DNA of 64,000 bases, taken from NCBI GenBank assembly GCA_025403435.1, contig CM046330.1:28674860-28738859 (forward strand), in the 5' to 3' direction. The notes below the pieces were generated by a model, which searched no databases, was not told the origin of the DNA, and saw only the letters and a program-made list of their open reading frames with translations. The DNA is from Artocarpus heterophyllus (Eukaryota > Streptophyta > Magnoliopsida > Rosales > Moraceae). Shown in pieces: positions 1 through 12,735 of the stretch (positions within the stretch are counted from its first letter, which is position 1; each line of letters opens with the position of its first letter). Both the position numbers and the translations under genes were made by a program.

Positions 1-3000
1 AATTAGCTTCACCCAAGTCTTTCATGTCAAACTGCTTAGTCAACTATAATTTGACCGATGACAATGCCCTAATATCATTGCTAATTAGTAGAATATCATC
101 TACATAGAGCAGTAGCAAAACTATCCTCCCATCATTAATGTGTTTGTACACACATGGTTCGTTCACATTTTGTAAGAACCCATAAGTTTTGATTGATCAA
201 ATCTTATGTTCCAAGAATGGGAAGCTTGCTTAATTCCATATTTTGACTTTAGCAGCTTACAAACCTTACCCTCTTGACCTTTAGCCTTGAACCCGTCTAG
301 TTGTTTCATATAAATGGACTCATCAAGATAGCCATTTAGAAAAGCCATCTTGACATCCATCTGTCAAATCTCGTAGTAGGGTGTGGCAGCTATAGACAAG
401 AGAATATGGATGGACTTAAGCATGGCTACAGGCGAAAAGGTTTCCTTGTAATTGATTCCTACCTTTTGCGTGTATCCCTTAGCTATCAGTCTAGCCTTAT
501 AGGTTTCGAATTTTCCATCTACTTGTCTTTTTCTCTTATAGATCCACTTACACCCTATGGATTTTACCCCCATGGGAAGATTTACAAGTTCCTAGACCCA
601 TTAGTCTCTATAGACTTCATCTCTGTGTTCATGGCCTTTGTCTAGAGTTTCAAATCAACATCCTTTATAGCTTCCTCGTAAGTGTAAGGATCCCTGCCAT
701 GTTCAACAGGTTCAGCCAAAAAGGCTTCACCGATAAACATATACCTTTCGGGTTGATGCCCGATCCTCCCACTACGCTGAAGCTCTTTAGGTTGTTGTAT
801 AGTTGGTTTTTCTACACCGATTGGAACGGTTTCATTCGAAACCCCTAGAGTGACTGAATCACTCCCCAACTCCTTAAGCACCACTTTGCTTTGAGGCTTA
901 AAGTCGTCCATGTAACTTTCCTCAAGGAATGTTACATTAGTTGAAACCACGACTTTGTTTTCCTTTGGATTATAGAAATATCCCCCTTTAGTCCTTTTTG
1001 GATATCCTACAAACACACAAACTTCCAAACGTGCTTCCAATTTATTTGCTTCCTTAAACAGGACAGAGCTGGACATCCTCATATGTGAATATGATTTAAG
1101 GATGTCCTTTTCCCTGTCCACAACTCGTAAGGAGTTTTAGGAACCAATTTTGAAGGCACATTGTTCAAAAGATAACATGTGGGTTGTAATGCATATGCCC
1201 AAAAGGATAAAGGCAATGATGAATAAATAACTCATCATGGAGCTAACTATGTCCAATAAAGTCCTATTTCTTCTCTCAGCCATGCTATTCTGCTGCGGGG
1301 TGCCCGGCATAGTTAAATAGAATAAAATCTCAGTCTCTAATAAGTGTTCCAAGAACTTATCAGAAAGGTATTCACCACCTCCATCGAACCAAAGTGTCTT
1401 TATGGGTCTACCTAATTGCTTTTCCACATCAACCCTAAACTCCCTGAACTTGTCATAAGTTTTGCTTTTATAGTGCATTAGGTACACATACCCATACCTT
1501 GAGTAATCATCAATAAAAGCGATAAAATACTCATACCCTCCTTGTGCCCAGATGTTCATAGGACCGTAAACATCGCTATGCACAAGTTCTAGAACCACTT
1601 CGACCTTATTGTCCTTAGACCTAAATGGTCTTTTGGTCATTTTACCCTTCAAACAAGATTCATATTATGGTATAGATTCCACCTTTAAGTGACTTAAAGG
1701 TCCATCCCTTATCAACCTTTGAATCCTATTCAGGTTGATATGACCTAGTCGCAAATGTCAAAGATAAGTCTTATTAGAATGAGAAGTTTTAAGTCTTCTA
1801 GAGTTATTATCATTAATGTCAATGTTCAGTAGTAAGTCCATCTTAGGTTTAATAAAATATAGATTATTTTGCATCTATCCATTACATATAAAGATTTGTT
1901 TTTATGAATCACTACTTTATTATTAAAAGAAACTATATAAGAGTCTTTAAATAAATAAGCTACAGAAATTAAATTACTTTTTAATTTAGGAACATAAAAA
2001 CAATCTCGCAAAATTAAACTCCTATAATTATCAAAGTAAATATGGACGTCTCCCACTACATCAACCGACACTAAGGATCCATCACCCATCTGAAGCATAA
2101 AGTCTTCATATAGCAGACTTCTCGTTTCTTTCAACCCCTATAGAGAAACACAAACATGATTAGTTGCTCTGGAATCTATGACCCTAGTGTCATTGGATTC
2201 CTCAACAAAACAGGTTTCAATAACCACAAGATCACACCTACCTCCTCGAGAAAGGAAGTCCTTGCAACTCTTCTTGATGTGCCCGACCTTCCCACAAAAA
2301 AGCACTTAAGTTTCTTTAGGTTCTTCTTTTTCTTCTTCTTGTTCTTGCCATTTGTAGGAATAGAAGACTTCCTATTCTTAACCCATGGCTTCTTTCCATT
2401 CCCAGAGTTAGGATTGGAACCATAGGCAGTCACCAAGTTGGCCTCACCACCAGCAAGAGTTTCCTTGATCAGATTTTTGAACTCCTATAACTGCTTCATT
2501 AACTAGGTCAAGATCATATCCCATCTATTGCTCAAATTAAATGAAGCTCTAAATGGGATAAACTCCTAAGATAGAATCTTAAAGACAATAGTCATCTGTG
2601 TTTCATCATCAATGTTAGCTCTATTGGTTTGAGCCTCAACGACGTAACACATGACTAACATCATATGCTCCTTTACAGATGTCTTGGCAATTTAGAAGTA
2701 TTCGAAGTGTTCCTTGCTGTTTTGTTAGGGCCTGACCTTTAAACATATCTTTAAGATTATCTAAGATCTGTTTTACAGTCTCATAATCTTCATGTTAAGC
2801 TTGTAGCACGTTATTCATGCTAGCTATAACATAATAGTGGGCCTGATCGTTAGTATCTTTCTAGTGATCATACGCTTGGATTTGCTCATTATTGGATCTC
2901 CCGTAGGCTCTAGAGGACATGTTGTTGTCAGCACAAATTTCAGTTTCTCAAAGGATAGGACGATATTCAGGTTCCGTTTCTAATCATTAAAATTCTCATC

Positions 3001-3048
3001 GGTTAATTGGTTTTTGTCAAGTAGCGATGATAAAGCATTTTTGGACAT
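1..3048 (-). pseudogene. Ty1/copia gag-pol polyprotein, decayed (copia-1, copy A)
   Basis: This is a copia-type polyprotein read on the minus strand and broken by many stops and frameshifts. The order from high to low coordinates is Gag (start codon at 3048), a damaged zinc knuckle near 2290-2310, Gag-pre-integrase, integrase core (about 1650-1140, with IDDYSRYG and the GGGEY acidic motif), the integrase/RT linker (1121-642, with VGYPKRTKGGYF) and reverse transcriptase (573-1, with CKWIYKRKR and MAFLNGYLDESIYM). The RT YVDD motif and RNase H lie near or beyond the window edge. The layout is collinear with the plus-strand copy at 14561-18513, so both belong to one family. It is certainly non-functional. 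The lineage within copia was not assigned. Confidence 0.93.
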
Positions 3049-4568
3049 TCTAATCTATAATAAAGAATCATATACCAAACATAAGCAAACATACCATAAT
3101 AATTTAGTAAGATAACACAATCATGTAAAACATACAACGTGTCAAAACCTTGAAAATATCACGCCCTTACAATAATGATTCCCAACTCATAATTCAACAA
3201 GCCACCTAGGAGAGACTTGCCAAATTTAATTAGGAACACAGATCCTTTCCTGATTAATATATGCCAACCAGGACCCGTAAGATCCAATATGTATTAATAA
3301 TCATTTCTTTGGCCATTAATTTTATTAACGGAGCTCCTAAGGGAGGTTAATAATAAAATTAACATGAGTGTGTAACCATCGTTTTATCCATGATTTGCAA
3401 TCATCACCTAGGGGTGTAAAATGATAAATCATGCTAAAATACCTTATCATTTTAGAGATCCAAACTGGTACATGATGAAATCCCTTCCTAAGGGTTGAAA
3501 CCACCATGTGCTACCTATGGACCAATGATGGAGGCCGTAGGTCCTCTCTTCAAAAACCTTCTCCTACTCAATCTTTTGAAATCAAGGTTTTTAATGAGCA
3601 GCACTCCCTATTCTATATGACATGTTATCAACATACATGACAAATCATATTATAATATACACAAGCAAAGCAATATGCAAAGCTACAAGCAAAATAATAA
3701 TGAATAGCTGTAATATTATGGTTCCACCGTAGAGAAAAGAAAATAAAGATTACAAGAGATAAATTGAAACATATTATCGATTCTTCATCCTTAAATCTTC
3801 AAATTGTATCTTTCTTCATGTATTATCCATCTTCAAGTCTTCAATCCCTAATGGATTGAATACTCTATATTTCTGGTCATATCTAAATTTAATGTTTCTC
3901 AAAATTGTCCCAAAAATAGTATCAAAACAGAACTAAAAAAATGTCCTTTTTTTGAAAATTTACAGATCTTTTCCGACATGCCAATCTATGAAATCGACCT
4001 GCCAGTCATAACTTTTCGGCCTGTCGAACTGCGACCATCGGCCTGCCAAACTTGAGGGTTCAACCTGCCAACCGAGCTGAATTCACATTTTTCAAAAAAT
4101 ACACTTTTTATGTCATTTTTCAATCTTATTTTTAACAATTTAAAAACATAAAATTAAAGACTTAGGAAATATCTATGGAATGCTATCATTCATCTTCTAG
4201 ATCCGTCTTCTCTAAATGATTATTTAATTACAAAATTCTTACAAATTTAAAATTAAATAATAATTCCTAAACGGTGATGATAGACCGCTATATAATTACA
4301 TGAAAAAACTAGATATAAATTCTAACCTCTAAGTAACCACAAGTAGTACAAATTAATTAATTAATAATAATTTAATCAACCATAATTAATTAATAAATAT
4401 TCACCATATATTCCATGATAATATATAAAAATAGATAGAAACACTAGAGTACCAACTCTCTAAAATATTGAATTCAAGCATAGGAGAGACCATGATCATA
4501 TAATTTATTCATATAGCATGATCATAAACTCATAAATTTTGCATAAAAACCATGTCTTTGATACCAAT
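3049..4568 (-). other. copia-1 copy A untranslated leader with primer-binding site
   Basis: This AT-rich non-coding leader lies between the LTR and gag. Next to the LTR edge, at about 4553-4566, the minus strand reads TGGTATCAAAG, a mutated version of the initiator-tRNA-Met primer site TGGTATCAGAG. At 3965-4080 there is a cluster of CGGCCTGCC/CGGCATGCC-like palindromic motifs, also found in the other copies. No coding potential was seen. Confidence 0.75.
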
Positions 4569-6736
4569 TGTTGGAAAAATAATACGTAGTGAAAATTTAA
4601 AATATTTATACTAGAGTATTTTTCAAAATACAAGTCTGACATACTACATACATAAACTAATCAAATTTTACTAACCTCCTGCAATTTGTGAAGAGAAAAG
4701 CGTTCCAAAAGAGCCTCAACCAAGTGATCTTCTTTGCTATTCTCTATCCACGATCGGAGTATGTATGGGCACACCTCATACAGCCTTTCCTCGATGACTC
4801 TCCTTCCAACTAATTGAGAAATAGCCAGAACTAAGGTTCGTGATTTATGTAATTGAGAAATACCCAGAACTAAGGTTCGTAATTTATGAACAATAGCTCT
4901 TAGGGGAGTTTCAAAGACTCACAGACTAGAGTGCTCATTCTTGATTTTTCAACTAATCTAAATAACCTTTGAGTGTCACTCCCAATTTATAGAGCTCGTC
5001 TTCATAGTTGGTTATTATCAGATAAGGACTCAAAAATTTGAATTTGGATCAATATCTAATAAAATTGCATAAGAATACGTTATTAGATTATTGTTTGATC
5101 AATAGGCCAAAATTGAGTTTCAAAGACACATAAACTATAGTGCTCATTCTTGATTTCTCAACTAATCTAAATAACCTTTGAGTGTCACTCCCTATTTATA
5201 GAGGTCGTATTCATAGTTGGTTATTATCAGATAAAGACTCAAAAATACAAATTTGGATCAATATCTAATAAAATTACGTAAAAATACGTTATTAGATTAT
5301 CGTTTGATCAGTAGGCCAAACTACAGATCGGTCTGTCAAACTTACTCTATCAGCATGCCGAACTTGAAGATCGGCCTACTGAACTTACGATAATTGATCT
5401 TTGAGAATCTTTTATTTTTCACCCAAGATTCTTTGAATAAAGCTTCAGTTTTAAGTTAAATAACCCAATAGAGAAATTATCTGATTAAAATAACTATATC
5501 AAGACAATCTCTAGAAACATAAATATTCTAGATAATTTAACAAGTTTATCTTGAATTAGCTTTGAAAAAATTAATTCAACCAATAAATAGACATGAATTA
5601 CTAATCCTATTGAATTTTAGCCAATCGAACAATTTAACATAAGTCACCAATTTATTGGAAACGCACGTTGTATCGTTACACGATTTTGTATGAGCTAGCA
5701 AAGGGGACCTGATGGACCTATATAGTTCAAGCTCCCAATAATTATGAAGCCCAATATCCCATGTATACATTTCATAATTATCAACTCTAACGCTACTCCT
5801 CTAAAAGCTTAGAGCTGAACTCTCAAACTATATAAAATTACGAAGCTCGAATAGTTAAGTCTTCATGACATATCATAATGTATCATATTCTAATAGTATA
5901 TCTATAATTATCTTAAGGATAAATTCTGTCTTACCTTCTCGATTGTTTTTCTTTTACGTTTTATTATCTTACTATCTGAAAACTTACCATCTAAAGACGG
6001 TACACCATTTGGTTACACTTATGTATACAAATGGTTAAGCACTCCAGTCTTTCAATTACAGGATAATGCATATAAGAGCATATCATCGACTCCTAAAGAG
6101 GAGCAATGGATTCCGTATCTATGAATAATAAGTCTATGCTATCAAGTGTCATATCTCCAATGTACCAGTATGTATACTATCATAAATTATGAATGTCACT
6201 CATTGGTACATCACAAGACTAAGTCAAGACAACAGGCCTACTATTCATCTCATATTTAGATACAACACATATGATTGTCTAAAGTGAATTGATTTGTCGA
6301 GATAGAATTATTAATCCAAATCAATTACACTTTATGTCCCGATCCAATGCATCGTCACTTATGATGATGCACCAATGTTTCTATTCGTGGAGTCCACCTC
6401 CGATGGCCAAGACAAACCATTTCCCGTTAGGGATATAGACAACATAACAATCATTGTATGAATAAAGTGCCCAACTTTATTTCCTTGATTGCGGATCTTA
6501 TGATTTAAACCGCCACAATTAGAATCATGTCTTTTGCATAATCTGTCCATTATATGGCTGATTCTAAAGGTTTAGACTAACAATCTTAGACTTTTGTTTA
6601 CTTATCATACATCCAACAAATATGAATGTAAAGAGGACAACAATTTGGTATATGAAAAATAAATAAACTCTGTATTGATAAAAATGTCTCCAAAAACATA
6701 TTACATTTTTACTCCTTAGGGTATACATGCCTAATA
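4569..6736 (-). repeat. copia-1 copy A 5' LTR (about 2.17 kb)
   Basis: This is a long terminal repeat in minus orientation. The left edge is TGTTGGAAAAATAATACG and the right edge resembles CATGCCTAATA, a decayed form of the CATGTCTAACA seen at 25191. It is homologous along its length to the LTRs at 18528-20538 and 23165-25191. It is about 150 bp longer than they are because of two internal tandem duplications, about 204 bp at 4908-5318 and 39 bp at about 4812-4889. CGGC-palindrome motifs lie at 5310-5395. The ORFs at 5576-5770 and 6359-6550 are chance reading frames. Confidence 0.88.
4908..5318. repeat. Tandem duplication inside LTR A
   Basis: Two adjacent copies of about 204 bp both begin near GAGTTTCAAAGAC and end near a GGCCAAA. 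They share the segments CTCATTCTTGATTT and GTTGGTTATTATCAG with scattered substitutions. The other two copia-1 LTRs in the window have a single copy. Confidence 0.8.
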
Positions 6737-6973
6737 GGCATGACTTAAATTTAACAATTCATACTCATAACATAGCACAACATAGCATATCATACATAGC
6801 ATGGCATAACATATCACTGATCATGCATTTCGTAATTTTTTATGAAAACATATAAATATTTTATTTCAAAACTATTCATACTGTAAGCAAGATTCCTACT
6901 TACCTAGATTCTGAGCAAGGCATGTCTAGTTGTATCTTACTTGTTTTACAGTAGAAGCAAGCTCCTCAAAAAT
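6737..6973. other. AT-rich spacer with CATA/CATAAC repeats, no gene
   Basis: Short degenerate repeats of CATAGCA and CATAACA type lie between the copia-1 LTR and the following Ty3-like LTR. They may be a leftover end of another element. No coding signal was seen. Confidence 0.4.
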
Positions 6974-9640
6974 TGTGACATCCATTATTTTTCTATAAGG
7001 TATTATTATAATTAAATTAATTATTAGTATGCCAATTAAAAATTTTGTTTTATGTACAATCTATTTCACATTATTTATTTCTACCTATTTCTAAATTTTT
7101 TAAAATTTTTCTATACTTATTTAATATATTTACCAAAATGATATTAGAACTTTTAATTAATTACAAAAATATCATTTGGCATTTTTTGCTCCAAAAGTCT
7201 CCGATGGAGACTTGATTTTACTTGCCCAACCTCCTTTTGTCTCATTTTTCTTTTATTTTTCTTCTTCTTTTTCTTCTCTCACGATAACTCTCTCTCTTTT
7301 TCTCTCTCATTTCCTCTCTCCTTTCTTCTCTTTGACTTCTCTAAGATTAAGAATCATTAACTCAGCTTCAAGATGATTAAGAGAGAAATCCGAAGTTATT
7401 TTCTTAAATCTTCCACAATCACAAAACAAAAATCAAGGATTTTTGCAAACAAAATCACTAATTTTCTTCAAGCTTGAGGTAAGGTTTTCTAAGCTAAAAC
7501 CTTGATTTAAATTTGTGTTTTAGTATGAGATTTGTGAACAATACGTGTTTGATGTTTGTGGGTGATTATACAATGTTTTTGGAAGCTTGATTTACATAGA
7601 TCTTTATTTAAAATGAGTTTTTGAATTAGTTTTGAAAAGTTTTAATTTTTGGTTTAGATTTGCATGTTGAGTATGAAAATTTTAAGTAAGATGATCTATA
7701 TGTGTTTGAGTATGATATTGCATAGTTTTTATGCATTTTCTACGTCCTAGAAGTTGATAAAAATGGTCAAATTGAATTGTAAGGCTTTAAACCTTCAAAA
7801 ATGGGAAACTGGATTTCTAGAAATTCTTTTGTCGGTAAGCTAGACCCGTTGACAAGTTCGGTAGGTCAAACCTTATACATCGACAGGCCAAACACTACAA
7901 GGTTTGGCAGGCCTATAGTTCGGTAGGCCTAACTCTACTAAACCAGCAGGCGGAACCTTACAAATTGGAAGGCCAGAAGAGAGGTTTGAAATATGTAGTT
8001 TAATCGATAGGTCGATTGGGCAGTCCAAACTCATCTGTTTTTTATCGTTTTATGTTACGAAATGTTATAAGGATTTCATATTAATAATTACGACATACTA
8101 ATAAGAATAGATGGTAATTTAACATGATTATAGATTATGAATTAAGTTAAAATATGGTTATTTTATACGTCGTAGGATAATGAAGTACTTGAAACTTACG
8201 TAGTGAACTTGGTATCGTGAGCTAAAAGTTATTAGCATGGTATTCACCAAAAGGTAGGAAATCTATTATTCATCTTTTGTGAGGTTTTATAAAATTAAAA
8301 TTGGTTCTTTACATTGCAAGATAGATATATATATATATATATATATATATTGAACTGTTATTATAGGAATATCACCCATGAGACAATAACATGAACTTGT
8401 CCTGTAATATACAACAAGGAATAAATTGATTTAACATGTATTGAATAAATTAAGAAGCATGGTTAGGAAATATACTCTATACATAACAATAGTGGTTATG
8501 AGAGGAATGTTAAAAAGTGAAGAGGGCAGCGGTTATATCCTTGGGCACAAATATCCTAAAAGCTAAATTGTTGAAGCAAGGTTCAAAAATAAGAAAACAG
8601 ACCCAAACCTATGTATTAAGCTTTGTTAAACTAAAATACAAGCTAGGGCTACCTGAGGTATCCTAAATGGCCAACTATGTGTACCTATCCTAATTATCTC
8701 TAAAAAAAACTCTAAAAATTTTAATTAAAGACATGATTATAAGGTAAATAATGATTAATCATTAAATTAAAAATTGATGATTATTAACAATAGTAAATGG
8801 TTGGAACTTTACTTGATAATAAGTCAAGGCTTATGAACTAAACAAGAATTTAGTTAATTTTTAATTAATTGGTAATGAAATTAATATTGGCTTAGTTAAT
8901 AAATAAAATATGTTAAATTATTAATTAACTAAGGATAGGAAGATAAGTATGGGTTTACAAATCCAATAAGAAATAATCCTAACAGTCAGGTGTCAGATTA
9001 GTCAGGATGTTATGCCAACCGTTAACTAGGTAAGAAAGTTCCAAGACTATGCTTTAGTTTTGGAATCCACGTAAGCACAAACCTGACCTGTAGCATGAAA
9101 CTATTTTTAAAATTGTTCAAGTTTATTTACTCGTATATGTGAGTGCATAAATGATTGTGGTAATTATGAAATATTTACTTAGATTTGTGAATGCATAAAT
9201 GATTGTGGTAATTATGAAATATTATGCATCTATGTTTCAATTGTATATTTAAGAAATATATTTATAGTTAAATATTCATGATTATAAATATTCATGATTT
9301 GATTATTATCATGTTGTATACGATTATGTGGCACGATCACAATTGCATATTCACTAAATAATAAGATTGTAATGAGAATATAATTTCAGTTGTGTCGTAC
9401 TAACCTCCGATCTAAAGAAGAGTATTATGATACGATAACCTTGGACATAGTTAGTTATAACTTTTGGGTCATTCCCCCAACTGCTACCTTGAGAAATATG
9501 ATAGCCGACCACACCCTACTAAGGTAAGAAACTGGCTCCATCATATGATGACGATCCTTGAAGTCTGCCAAATCGATGAAGATAGCCGAATCATATTATT
9601 AGTGGGCCTAATATGCTGAAACAAAAAATAATGCAAACAA
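6974..9640 (+). repeat. Degenerate Ty3-like LTR, relative of the LTR at 55370
   Basis: It begins TGTGACATCC and follows the LTR at 55370-57335 in order. Matching blocks are the AATTAAATTAATT start region, GAACTTTTAATTAATTAC and ATGTC-TTTGGCATT near 7150, and AAGCATGGTTAGGAAA followed by GAAGAGGGC and CCTTGGGCA near 8456-8550. It is much more diverged and carries an extra block of CGGCAGGCC-type palindromes at 7835-8030 that the 55370 LTR lacks. The right edge is uncertain. An AT microsatellite (8323-8350) and a 48-bp tandem duplication near 9139-9230 lie inside it. The ORF at 7176-7376 is a low-complexity CT-rich reading frame, not a gene. Confidence 0.6.
8323..8350. repeat. (AT)n microsatellite
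   Basis: An uninterrupted run of about 14 AT dinucleotides, at the place where the related LTRs have a shorter AT run. Confidence 0.9.
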
Positions 9641-9912
9641 AGAATGTACAAATTTTTAATTTATCATATTTAAATCTTCCATATCTCCATAATTAAAATT
9701 TTAACAAAACAACATTCAAACACTTTTGAATTGAAGAAAGTTTTAGTTCTTTTTTTTTTTTAATCATGTGCATTTTGTGTTAAAAAATGTATTGGTACAT
9801 TCCTTCAATGTAAGCCATCCAAAAATAATCCAATGGCTGATAATTCGTTCTCCACCAAAACTTTTTCCAAACCTATTATGCTCATTTGAAAAATTTCCCT
9901 AAATAAAAGACA
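9641..9912. other. AT-rich stretch without recognisable feature
   Basis: Non-coding sequence with a short T-tract near 9751. It probably joins the end of the Ty3-like LTR to the copia-2 LTR. No gene was seen. Confidence 0.4.
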
Positions 9913-10085
9913 TTATTAAATGAGTCGGGTATTATTGTAAATAGACTTTCCCCATTTTCTCTTATTTCATATATGTAAAATGGTGAGCTGTATCTTTTTG
10001 TCTTCAGCCTTCATATATATGTAATCCCCTTCATCAACAAAAGCAAGAAAGAGAAAAATATGCTTTTCTCCAATTCGAGCGATGA
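9913..10085 (+). repeat. copia-2 5' LTR fragment
   Basis: The segment from TATTATTGTAAATAGACTTTCCCC to ATATGCTTTTCTCC is the same sequence as the copia-2 3' LTR, which is now split between 20539-20580 (inverted) and 25192-25335. Shared marks include ATATATGTAAAATGGTGAGC and ATATATGTAATCCCC. It provides the unbroken reference that shows where copia-1 inserted. The exact outer edges are uncertain. Confidence 0.7.
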
Positions 10086-12163
10086 TGTGACAGATTAATT
10101 AAATTAAATAAACCAATATTTTAATTAAACTTGCCAATTCAATAATTGAGTTATTTTGAAAATGTGACAAATTTGAACTTTTAAACAATTTTCTCTAAGT
10201 CAAAGTAGATAAAATAAAATAGAATAGTAAAGACAGATTAATAGGAGTTGGGCCCTACTGGACCCACATTTGTGCACACACTAGTATCGCGATAAATAAA
10301 TTACAACCACAGTCCAAATTCAAAATGTGGGTTGTAATTTATTTATCGCGATACTAGTGTCAAAATATGAATGCTTAAGAAGAAAGTAACCTCAAAATAG
10401 AAATCTTACAGTCCTTAAGTCTGTTCAGTAGAGTCTCAGTCAGCCCTATGCTGCAATCTGCCTAAGGGAAGTTTTTAAAACAAGTAAAAATATGAGCGGA
10501 ATGCTTAATAGGACTAAGCTTTGAAAATATTAAATTTTTAATATGCAATTCATTATTAGCACAAGGATTATAAAATATAGTAAATAAAATTAATTAATTC
10601 CATTCTTATCATTTAGTCCATTATTCACTCTGAAAATAGTTTCATCATTTAGTCTTAGGTAAAGCCATTATAATCACCACCGTAGTGGCCCAGTTGGGTT
10701 TCGGGACCTGCACCCAAGGTCGCTCTCTACACAACCCGATCTCTGTGTATGGCATCACGCCTTAATATATCATTTTGATGGTGATTGCAACAAGTCCGGT
10801 TCTATATCATTATTCAAGTCTCGTATTTTCTGAGTGTTTTCATTTACATTCATTGTTCTGTTTATTATGGTCACTTCATTGTTCAACAGTCATTGAAAAT
10901 AATTGATAAATTCCTTTCAATCATTCCATTAAACATTTTCGAAGGAAACATTTTGTGACCAAAAACCCCTTTTAAAATCATGGCTAACAAAGAATAGGGA
11001 CTAGAATCCTACCTCGATATCCAATACAGGAGTTCAGTACCGCAGTCACAACCCATTATATGTTAGTTCTGCGAAGCCACAACAACCTTAAATGTGAACT
11101 AAGTTCGTCAATGTCTAACTTAAAGTATTCTACATCACTATGCTATCTCATAATGTCTTAGTATGCCTTTAACATTCACAAAAACATATCACAAAGTCAA
11201 AAATGGGTGAAAAACAACAAATTTTACAAGGCCTGGTACCGGTTGTCCAAAACCGGCCTACCAAACTACTCCAAGTTTGGCTTACCGAAAAGATGAGTCC
11301 GGCCTACTAGACTCATGAATCTGGCTTGTTGATGCTCATGATCGGCCTATCGAATTGGCAAAATCTAGAAATTTTAGATTTCGAGTCTCGGCTTCCTCAA
11401 TCTCAAAATCTTATTTTAAACCTATTTTTCAATTCCTAAAGCATGCATGATGTTCAAAAATGATAGAAATGCATATTAGAACTCTTTTAAACACTTTAAA
11501 ACAAGTTTTTCAAAGAGATTTTCAAATTATTCCAAAAATTAGAAAAAGAGGAAAAACTTGATTTAGTTTGTTTTTTGTTCAATCGAAATTAGATTCATGA
11601 TGATTTGGGTTTCACTATCTTAGATTAAAGTGTTTCTAAGCTAAAAAAAACTCGGATTACAACTTACAAAGAGATTTGAAAAATTGGGGCAAAACTTGAA
11701 ATTTTGATAACAAAGTAAACCAACCTTGAATTGATCTTTGAATCACGTTTACGGAGGCTAAATCTTGCTTCTTAGCTCCCAATCCAGTTGAGAATCAAGA
11801 GTTCCTTGATCAATCTTAGAACCAAAGTGAGAGAGATAAGAGAGAGTAGGGAAAAGGGAGGGAGAGAGAGCGAGTCTAAGAGAGTGATAGGAAAAGAGAG
11901 AGAGAAGAGTTTAAATAAAGGAGGGCTGAGTGGTTTTTTCAAGTAAAACCATGTCCAGCACATGGTTTTCCAAAAAGGACGTGTTGGGTATTTGACATAT
12001 TATTTTGTTTCAAAATTCAAAATAACTAATAAGAATAATTGAGAATGAAATTAATTGGAAAATAACACAAAATAATTTAAATTAAGTACTTCAAATTACA
12101 ATAAGGCATACTAATTCACTATTTACACATTAATTGTATTTAATTAATTTTTGAGTGTTACAA
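10086..12163 (-). repeat. Degenerate Ty3-like solo LTR, minus orientation
   Basis: Read on the minus strand it starts TGTAACACTC at 12163, then passes through an AT-rich block, a CT-rich block (11950-11820), and a CGGC-palindrome cluster at 11228-11365, as in the LTR at 6974. The left border is uncertain; TGTGACAG at 10086 is one candidate. No clear target duplication was found. It sits where most of the copia-2 gag should be. The ORF at 11772-11963 is a CT-rich reading frame and not a gene. Confidence 0.5.
10278..10360. repeat. Near-perfect inverted repeat (34/35-bp arms, 14-bp loop)
   Basis: The left arm at 10278-10311 begins ACACTAGTATCGCG. The right arm at 10326-10360 is its reverse complement with one extra G. 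The arms are far better conserved than the surrounding decayed DNA, so this is either a recent fold-back event or a functional or structural hairpin. Confidence 0.9.
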
Positions 12164-12735
12164 TTGCCCTTTTGAGTTCACAACTTCAAGGCAACTCTCC
12201 AACCACCTCTAAATTGTAGCACTCTAGGGCATCCATCTCAAGTTTCAGTGGTATTTTTTTCTTTTTCGTCTACTTTACCTTCATTCTCTGTTCCTTCTTC
12301 CTCTTGGGTCTTAGATACTGGGGCAACACACCATGTCTGTTGCTCTATGCACTCTTATTTAACTTCTAATCCAATAACCAATTCTTTCGCACACTTCCTA
12401 ATGGCCAACAGGTTCCCATTGTCTATTGCTCTATGCACTCTTATTTAACTTCTAATCCAATAACCAATTCTTTTGTCACACTTCCTAATGGCCAACAGGT
12501 TCCCATTGATTGTATTGGTTTTATGCATTTTTCTAAACAACTTGTTCTTCACAAAGTGCTTTTTGTTCCTTAATTTCATTTCAATCTTATATCCATTAGT
12601 GCCCTTACCTATAAAAATAACTGCTCCGTTAATTTTCTTTTTGATTTCTGTGTTCTCTAGGACCATTCTTAGGCCAAAATGATTGGGAGGTAGGCAACTT
12701 GGAAATCTCTACATTTTGGATTTTCCAAGTCTCTT
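12164..12735 (+). pseudogene. copia-2 gag end and protease block
   Basis: The plus strand encodes the copia aspartic protease signature SSSWVLDTGATHHVC (about 12292-12340), followed by the usual protease body (ISISALTYKN-like, then KMIGRGRQLGNLYILDFPS near 12680-12735). An 86-bp tandem duplication at 12338-12509 breaks the frame. The block ends abruptly where the sequence switches to minus-strand integrase, marking a rearrangement junction at about 12735. Confidence 0.85.
12338..12509. repeat. 86-bp tandem duplication in the copia-2 protease
   Basis: The segment beginning TGCTCTATGCACTC and ending CCAACAGGTTCCCATTG is present twice in a row with few differences. It duplicates the codons just after DTGATHH. 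Confidence 0.85.

Noticed and set aside
9139..9230. Pair of near-identical 45-bp units as start of a CRISPR-like or satellite array
   Set aside because: Only two copies within a decayed LTR; no array.
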